Below, in pieces: positions 57,797 through 64,000 of a stretch of 64,000 nt of DNA. The notes beneath the pieces were generated by a model. That model was given only the letters and a program-made list of their open reading frames with translations. It ran no database searches and was not told where the DNA came from. The translations under genes and the position numbers were made by a program. Where the stretch lies: assembly GCF_050624435.1 (NCBI RefSeq), contig NC_134547.1, forward strand, positions 27,948,419-28,012,418, in the 5' to 3' direction. The stretch comes from Tenrec ecaudatus. Its lineage: Eukaryota; Chordata; Mammalia; Afrosoricida; Tenrecidae. The stretch's first letter is position 1. Every line of letters begins with the position of its first letter.

Positions 57797-58452
57797 TTTC
57801 TCTTTTTTTCTTTTACATTTTATTAGGGACTCAAACAACTCTTACAACAATCCATACATATACATACATCAATTGTATAAAGCACATCCATACATTCCCT
57901 GCCCCAATCATTCTCAAGGGATTTGCTCTCCACTTAAGCCCCTTGCATCAGGTCCTCTTTTTTTTTTCCCCTCCCTCCCCTTTCCCCACTCCCTCATATG
58001 CCCTTGGTAATTTATACCTCGTTATTTTGTCATATCTTGCCCTACCCGGGGTCTCCCTTCCCCCCTTCTCTGCTGTCCCTCTCCCAGGGAAGAGGTCACA
58101 TGTGGATCCTTGTAATCAGTTCCCCCTTTCCAACCCACTCACCCTCCACTCTCCCAGCATCGTCCCTCACACCCTTGGTCCTGAAGGTATCATCCACCCT
58201 GGATTCCCTGTACCTCCAGCCCTCATATGTACCAGTGTACAGCCTCTGTCCTATCCAGCCCTGCAAGGTAGAATTCGGATCATGGTAGTTGGGGGGAGGA
58301 AGCATCCAGGATCTGGGGGAAAGCTGTGTTCTTCATCGATACTACCTCACACCCTAATTAACCCATCTCCTCTCCTAAGCCCCTCTATGAGGGGATCTCC
58401 ATTGGCCGAACCTTGGGCCTTGGGTCTCCACTCTGCACTTCCCCCTTCATTT

Positions 58453-58525
58453 AATATAATATATATATATATATATATACATACATATATACATATACAC
58501 ATATATACACATACATACACACACT
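58453..58525. repeat. Compound (TA)n/(CA)n microsatellite in the L1 3' UTR
   Basis: Runs of 'atatat' grade into 'atacatac' and 'acacatatatacac'. The corresponding place in other L1 copies has a short T-rich stretch instead. Confidence 0.9.
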
Positions 58526-58548
58526 TATATCTTTTTTTTTTTTTGCAT

Positions 58549-59010
58549 GATGCCTTATATCTAGTCCCTTGGGCACCTCGTGATCGCACTGGCCGGTGTG
58601 CTTCTTCCATGTGGGCTTATTTGCTTCTGAGCTAGATGGCCGCTTGTTCACCTTCAAGCCTTTAAGACCCCAGACACTATCTCTTTTGATAGCCGGGCAC
58701 CATCAGCTTTCTTCACCACATTTGCTTGTGCACCCATTTGTCTTCAGCGATCCTATCATGGAGGTGTGCAGTCAATGATATGATTTTTTGTTCTTTGATG
58801 CCTGGTAACTGATCCCTTTGGGACCACTCGATCACACAGGCTGGTGTGTTCTTCCATGTGGACTTTGTTGCTTCTGAGCTAGATGGCCGTTGTTTATCTT
58901 CAAGCCTTTAAGACCCCAGTCACTATCTCTTTTGATAGCCGGGCACCATCAGCTTTCTTCACCACATTTACTTGTTTACCCATTTTGGCTCCAGCTGTTG
59001 TGTCGGGAGA
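58549..59010 (-). repeat. 248-bp-period tandem duplication within the L1 3' UTR
   Basis: 'gatgccttatatctagtccc' at 58549 and 'gatgcctggtaactgatccc' at 58797 head two units sharing 'cttcttccatgtgg', 'ttgcttctgagctagatgg', 'cttcaagcctttaagacccc' and 'gatagccgggcaccatcagc'. The same spacing occurs in the copies at 12869/13117, 21832/22080 and 35040/35288. Confidence 0.95.
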
Positions 59011-60284
59011 GTGAGCATCATGGAGTTCCAATTTAATAAAAGAAGGTATTCATGCATAGAGGGAGTGTTTGAGTAGAGGCCCAAGGTCCTTCCGCCACCT
59101 TAATACTTGACCTATAAATATAGACACAAAGATCTATTTCCCCAACCTCCTATATATATTTGCATTTACATGTCTTTGTCTAGACCTCCATGAATGCCCT
59201 TTGACTCCTAGCTCTTTCCTCCATCTCCCTTGACCTTCCTCCTGCCCTACTACCATGCTTCATCGCCACCTGGGCTAGAGTATACCTCTTCTCTAAGCAA
59301 CCTTACCCTTGATCATTTCCCACCAGGCCTGCCACTCCCCCTTCTCTACCATTTGGGGTCCCATGTTTTTCCCTTGTCCCTGGGTTTGTTAACACCACTT
59401 CCTTACCCCCCCTACCCCCCCACCCCAAGTCCCCCCGGAACTGTTGGTCCCGTTGTTTTTCATCCAAATAGTTCATCCAGCCTGTCCTATTCAGACAGAC
59501 CTGTGGAGTCACTAACATGCACGAAAACTAGACAGAGGAAAACAAAGCAACAGTATACAACCAGACAACAAAACAACAAAAACAAACCACTGAAAAAGAA
59601 CAGAACAAAACAGTTCACAAGAGAAAAGCTTGTAGTTAGTTCAGGGATCGTTTGCTGGCCCTTAGGAGCGTTTTCCAGTCCAGTCTGTTGGGGCACCACG
59701 CCCTGGCCCCAAAGTCCACTTTCAGCATTCCCTGGGGACCTTGCCCCTCCATTCCCTTGCTGTTCCGCTGCACTCCCCCAGTGATTTGCCTCGGTGTGGT
59801 GGGATCAGGTCAGGTGCAATTCCCACACTGTGTCTCCGGTGCTGTCCCCTGTATCGCCCTTAGTCACTGAGGGGCATCATGTCTCATAGTAGGGCCAGCC
59901 ATGTTGTTCTCTCTGTGGACTGGCTGCTCTACTCAGGAACATCATCATCACGGCCTGGTGGGCCAGGCTGTGCTCCACTCTCTCCTCCTGCCCCTTCATC
60001 TGCTCCCGTGTGCTCTGATCAAATATGTCCATCTCCCATAGCTGCAGAGTCAATGTCGTCCTTTGGAACAAATTCTTTTCGGGGGAGGGGCAGGAATCCA
60101 CTTAATTTATGGTGCTGGGGCCAGCCTCCCAGACCTCTCCACCGGTTCCCTCCTCCACGCCGGGATATTGCATTCACACCTTGCGACACTGGGTTGAAGT
60201 CTGGTCCCACTTTCCCTGTGGAGATATAAACCATACCCTCCCCTTGGGTGGATTAATGCCCCATTTCTGTCATGCTGATTGTAC

Positions 60285-63200
60285 TTACCTCAGGGGACTC
60301 ATGTTGTACCTGTCCCTTTGGGTCTGGCTTACCTCGCTTAACATAATTCCTTCCAGCTCTTCCCATGAAATAACGTGTTTCATGTGCTCATCGGTGCTTT
60401 TTAGTGCTGCATAATACTCCATTGTGTGTATGTGCCAAAGTTTGCTAATCCACTCGTCTATCGATGGAAACTTAGGCTGTTTCCAAGTCTTTGCTATTGT
60501 GAATTGTGCCGCAATATACATTGGAGCGCATATGACTGGTCGTGTTTTATTTGCTGCTTCAACCGGGTATATGCCCAGTAGAGGGATGGCTGGGTCGTAA
60601 GGTAGATCAATTTCCATTTTCTTTAGGTATCGCCAGATTGCTTTCCACAGTGTCTGTACAAATCTGCACGACCACCAGCAGTGGAGGAGGGTTCCTACTT
60701 CACCACAGCCCCTCCAACACTTGTTGCTCTCTGATTTACTGATCTGGGCTAGCCTCAGGGGTGTTAGGTGGTATCTCATGGTTGTTTTGATTTGCATTTC
60801 TCTTATGGCAAGGGACTTCGAGCACTTTCTCATATATTTATTGGCCATATTGATCTCCTCTCTAGTGAAAGTTCTTCTCATTTCTTTTGCCCACTTCCTT
60901 AGGGGGTTAACTGTTTTCCTCTTTTCGCAGGTCATGATGGTGTTGTAGATTTTAGTAATGAGCCCTTTGTCTGACGTGTCATTACTAAAAATCTTCTCCC
61001 AGTCTGTGGGTTGCCTTGTCACCCTCTTGGCAAAGTCTTTCGAGGTGCACAGGTGTTTTATTCTTATTAGATCCCATTTGTCGATTTCCAGATCACCTGT
61101 GTGTGTCCCATTCCCTGTTGCAGTGAGCCTATGTGCTCCCTGTGCCAGTGCTCTGAGATTAGTCCCGATTCCCTCCTTAATGGTCCTGATGGTTTGGGGT
61201 TTGACTTCTAGATCTGTGATCCATCTTGAGTGTATTCTTGTGCATGGGGTGAGGTAGACATCTTGTTTCAACTTTCTACATGTGGATATCCATTGTTTCC
61301 AGCACCACTTATTAAAGAGGGCATCTGCTTCCCACTTGACGTTTTTGGGACCCTTGTCGAAGATCAGTTGTCTATATGCTGATGATTTTACTCCTGGGCT
61401 TTCTATTCTTTTCCACTGGTCTGAGTGTCTATCATTGTGCCAGTACCATGCTGTTTTGACCACTGTAGCTGTGTAGTAGGCATTAAAATCAGGTAGGGCG
61501 AGTCCTCCAATTGTGTCCTTCTTCTTGAGGAGTTCTCTGCTAATTCTGGGTTTCTTCCCTCTCCATATGAAGTTGGTGGTCAGTTTTTCCAATTCTTTGA
61601 AGAAGGTTGATGGTAATTGGATTGGTATAGCATTGAACTTGTAGAGTGCTTTAGGAAGAACTGTCATCTTTACTATGTTCAGCCTACCTAACCATGAGCA
61701 GGGGAGCTTCATCCATTTGTGAAGGTCACTTTTAGTTTCCTGTAATAGGGTTTTATAATTATGCTTATAAAGGTCTTTAGTATTTTTTGTTAAGTATATT
61801 CCTAGGTATTTCAGTTTGTTCTTGGCTACTGTGAAGGGTACTTCCCTCTTAATCGCCTCTTCCATGGCCCTGTCCGATGTGTATAGAAACCCTACCGACT
61901 TCTGTTTATTGATCTTGTATCCTGCTACTCTTCCGTATTCCTCTATTGCTGTAAGTATTCCAACTGTGGAGTTTTGGGGGTCTTCAATGTATAGGATCAT
62001 GTCATCTGCAAATAACGATAGTTTCACCTCCTCCTCTCCCAACTGGATCCCTTTGATGTCCTTCCGCTGTCTTATGTTGTTAGCCAGAACCTCCAAAACG
62101 ATATTGAATAGAAGAGGGGACAGGGGGCATCCTTGTCTTGTACCCTTTTTCAGTGGTATTGTTCTTGTCTTTTCTCCATTGACTATGATGTTGGCTGTTG
62201 GTCTTTCATAGATAGCTTGTATGAGCTTGAGGAACTTACCTTCCAATCCTATCTTCATGAGTGTTTTGATTAGGAATGGATGCTGGATGTTGTCAAATGC
62301 TTTTTCTGCATCTATGGATATTATCATATGGTTTTTATCCTTTTTCTTCTCGATGTGGTGTATGATATTGATGGATTTTCGGATGTTAAACCATCCCTGC
62401 ATCGCTGGGATGAATCCTACTTGGTCGTGGTGAATGAAATGTTTGATGTTCCTTTGTATTCTATTGGCCAATATTTTGTTAAGGATTTTTGCATCTATGT
62501 TCATTAGAGATATTGGTCTATAATTCTCTACACCTGTGGGGTCTTTTCCCTGTTTGGGTATCAAAGTAATGCTGGCTTGGTAAAATGAGTTTGGGAGCTT
62601 GCCGTTCTTTTCTATGTTATGGAATACTTTGTGGAGGATCGGTGTCAGCTCTTCCCTGAATGTTTGGTAAAATTCTGCTGTGTAGCCATCTGGCCCTGGG
62701 GCCTTTTTCCTTGGTAGGTTTTTGATGACACTCTCTATTTCTTCCTTCGCTATGGGTTTGTTGAGGTTCTTGATCTCTGTCTCAGATAATCTAGGGATAG
62801 ATTGTTTTTCTAAATATTTATCCATGTCTTCCAGGTTTCTGAATTCATTAGAATACAAACCTTCATAGTACTTTGTGATTATCCTTTTTATCTCATTGGG
62901 GTCTGTTGTTATTGCCCCCGATTCATCCCTCATCCTGGCTATTGATGATTGTTCCTTTCTATCTTTGGTAAGCTTTGCCAGGGGAGTGTCAATTTTATTA
63001 ATTCGTTCATAAAACCAGCTTCTAGTTGCGTTAATCCTTTGCATTGTTCTTTTGTCTTCCCACTGGTTTAACTCCGCCCTGATTTTTATTATTTCTTTTC
63101 TCTTGCTATTGGAGGGGTAGTTCTGTTGACTCTGTTCTAGTTGTTGGAGGTTTTGTGTTAACATATCTGTCATACGCCTTTCTTCTTTTTTCATGTATGC

Positions 63201-64000
63201 ATTCAGTGATATCAAGCTACCTCTGATAACTGCCTTTGCAGTGTCCCATAAGTTTTGATATGTTGTATGCTCGTTCTCATTAGTTTCTAGAAATTTCCTG
63301 ATATCCTCTCTGATCTGGACCTTAACCCATTCATGTCGCAGGAGATCGTTGTTTATTCTCCAATTGGTGGCCCTTGCTTTTCTGGGTGCCCTCCTATTAA
63401 TCTCCAGCTTTATGGCATGGTGGTCTGAGAAAGACGTCTGGATAATATCTATGTGTTTGAATTTACTCAGGCTGGCCTTGTGCCCCAGCATGTGATCTAT
63501 TCTTGAGAAAGATCCGTGTGGATTAGAGAAGAATGTGAAACCTTTTGCTTTTGGATGAAAGGCTCTATAGATGTCTATCAGGCCCTGTTGCCTAATTACA
63601 TTGTTTAGCTCTCTGGCCTCTTTGCTGAGCTTCTTTCCCTGTGACCTGTCTTTCTCTGATAGTGGAGTGTTGAAGTCCCCCACTATTATTGTTGTTTCCG
63701 TGATTTCTTCTGTCATTTTTTTAATAGTTTGTTTGACGAAGTTTGCCGCACCATTATTAGGTGCGTAAATATTCAGTATGCTTATTGCTTCCTGGTTTAC
63801 TGAGCCTTTGAGCATTATGTAATGTCCCTCTTTGTCTCTTTTTATGTTTTGGATCTTGAGATCCATTTTGTCGGAGATTAAGATAGCCACTCCTGCCTTC
63901 TTGGAGTTACCATTTGCTTGGTAAACTTTCTGCCAGCCCTTTATTCTCAGCATATGCTTGTCTGCTTGCTTAAGGTGTGTCTCTTGCAGGCAGCAGATTG
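60285..64000 (-). CDS. LINE-1 ORF2 protein (endonuclease / reverse transcriptase), 5' end beyond the window
   Basis: The frame is open from the window edge to a stop at 60285-60287. The first Met in the window is at 63953 and gives 1222 residues. The 15 codons upstream are also open and read [15 protein letters not shown], which contains the Glu of the endonuclease active site, so the true start lies outside. Residues from Met 63953: endonuclease GDFN (Asp93, Asn95) and SDHH (Asp177, His178); RT motif A with Asp548; RT catalytic FADD at 648-651; a C-terminal Cys/His motif ([15 protein letters not shown]) near 1078-1095. These positions sit a constant 52 residues before those of human L1 ORF2p, so there is no internal indel. 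It makes the RNP enzyme that nicks DNA and copies RNA at the target. Stop-free length, complete catalytic residues and an adjacent tail suggest a recent insertion. Activity also needs ORF1 and a 5' UTR, which are not visible here. Confidence 0.96.
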   Translation of the reverse strand, partial: ICCLQETHLKQADKHMLRIKGWQKVYQANGNSKKAGVAILISDKMDLKIQNIKRDKEGHYIMLKGSVNQEAISILNIYAPNNGAANFVKQTIKKMTEEITETTIIVGDFNTPLSEKDRSQGKKLSKEARELNNVIRQQGLIDIYRAFHPKAKGFTFFSNPHGSFSRIDHMLGHKASLSKFKHIDIIQTSFSDHHAIKLEINRRAPRKARATNWRINNDLLRHEWVKVQIREDIRKFLETNENEHTTYQNLWDTAKAVIRGSLISLNAYMKKEERRMTDMLTQNLQQLEQSQQNYPSNSKRKEIIKIRAELNQWEDKRTMQRINATRSWFYERINKIDTPLAKLTKDRKEQSSIARMRDESGAITTDPNEIKRIITKYYEGLYSNEFRNLEDMDKYLEKQSIPRLSETEIKNLNKPIAKEEIESVIKNLPRKKAPGPDGYTAEFYQTFREELTPILHKVFHNIEKNGKLPNSFYQASITLIPKQGKDPTGVENYRPISLMNIDAKILNKILANRIQRNIKHFIHHDQVGFIPAMQGWFNIRKSINIIHHIEKKKDKNHMIISIDAEKAFDNIQHPFLIKTLMKIGLEGKFLKLIQAIYERPTANIIVNGEKTRTIPLKKGTRQGCPLSPLLFNIVLEVLANNIRQRKDIKGIQLGEEEVKLSLFADDMILYIEDPQNSTVGILTAIEEYGRVAGYKINKQKSVGFLYTSDRAMEEAIKREVPFTVAKNKLKYLGIYLTKNTKDLYKHNYKTLLQETKSDLHKWMKLPCSWLGRLNIVKMTVLPKALYKFNAIPIQLPSTFFKELEKLTTNFIWRGKKPRISRELLKKKDTIGGLALPDFNAYYTATVVKTAWYWHNDRHSDQWKRIESPGVKSSAYRQLIFDKGPKNVKWEADALFNKWCWKQWISTCRKLKQDVYLTPCTRIHSRWITDLEVKPQTIRTIKEGIGTNLRALAQGAHRLTATGNGTHTGDLEIDKWDLIRIKHLCTSKDFAKRVTRQPTDWEKIFSNDTSDKGLITKIYNTIMTCEKRKTVNPLRKWAKEMRRTFTREEINMANKYMRKCSKSLAIREMQIKTTMRYHLTPLRLAQISKSESNKCWRGCGEVGTLLHCWWSCRFVQTLWKAIWRYLKKMEIDLPYDPAIPLLGIYPVEAANKTRPVICAPMYIAAQFTIAKTWKQPKFPSIDEWISKLWHIHTMEYYAALKSTDEHMKHVISWEELEGIMLSEVSQTQRDRYNMSPLR

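Larger units (their letters stand above)
57797..60284 (-). mobile_element. Young L1: poly(A) tail and ~2.5-kb 3' UTR
   Basis: It runs directly from the ORF2 stop codon (60285-60287) to the T-rich tail and 'acattttattagggactcaa' at about 57815. The 248-bp module is duplicated, starting at 58549 and 58797. A (TA)n/(CA)n microsatellite lies at about 58453-58525. Polyadenylation is by AATAAA (minus strand of the ttttatt near 57829). Most mammalian L1 3' UTRs I know are well under 1 kb, so this is unusually long. A 293-codon plus-strand open frame at 57754-58635 is antisense to the UTR and not considered real. Confidence 0.9.

Noticed and set aside
57754..58635. A 293-codon plus-strand open frame, the second longest in the window
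   Set aside because: It lies wholly antisense within L1 3' UTR sequence and crosses the boundary between two L1 inserts, a poly-T tract and a (TA)n microsatellite. It is open by chance in a stop-poor C-rich strand.
58451..58657. Minus-strand frame rich in Tyr, Val, Cys and Ile
   Set aside because: Generated by the compound TA/CA microsatellite within the L1 3' UTR.
59230..59784. A 184-codon plus-strand open frame
   Set aside because: Antisense to the L1 3' UTR, proline/serine-rich because of C-rich strand composition, and no recognisable domain.

Overview
The window looks like a gene-poor, retrotransposon-saturated stretch of a placental mammal nuclear genome, most likely an afrotherian. 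The clade call rests on two diagnostic families. One is a tRNA-derived SINE of the AfroSINE type, with a 'ccctggtggca' head and a 'gagtcggaatcgactcgatggcagtg'-like tail. The other is an RTE/BovB-like LINE with the same 3' tail, matching the RTE family I know from elephant. I cannot fix the species from sequence alone; tenrec, golden mole, elephant shrew, hyrax and others remain possible. There are no bacterial-type genes, operons, CRISPR arrays or phage.

Layout. 1-13.4 kb: truncated L1 3' ends on both strands, ancient L1 3' UTRs and one LTR-like repeat. Two of the L1 copies have folded-back, inverted 5' ends. 13.4-16.2 kb: older LINE sequence. 16.2-29.3 kb: the least repetitive part, with an RTE copy split by a young L1 and a short candidate coding exon at 25907-25971. 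29.3-31.0 kb: an RTE fragment split by a processed RPS20 copy that keeps its full 119-codon frame, 12-bp target-site duplications and a poly(A) tail. 32.4-39.3 kb: one ancient minus-strand L1 cut by successive AfroSINE, LTR-like and L1 insertions. 39.3-52.5 kb: AfroSINEs, LTR-like repeats, an MLT1-type LTR, a MaLR fragment and RTE copies. 52.5-57.8 kb: an ancient plus-strand L1 split by a younger L1, then RTE and mariner-like MITE sequence. 57.8-64.0 kb: the 3' part of a young minus-strand L1 whose ORF2 is open for more than 3.7 kb and runs off the right edge, followed by an unusually long 3' UTR of about 2.5 kb.

How the parts relate. The L1 machinery encoded at the right end is of the kind that mobilised the L1 fragments and the RPS20 retrocopy. 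AfroSINE tails match RTE tails, which fits RTE-driven SINE mobilisation. The L1 copies fall into two structural groups: those with a single 3' UTR module and those in which it is duplicated in tandem with a period of exactly 248 bp. I see no clearly novel system. The most notable items are the intact young L1 ORF2, the long 3' UTR with its lineage-marking duplication, the intact RPS20 retrocopy, the candidate exon and the foldback L1 insertions. All family names come from pattern memory, not from a database search, and most repeat edges are good only to about 10-30 bp.
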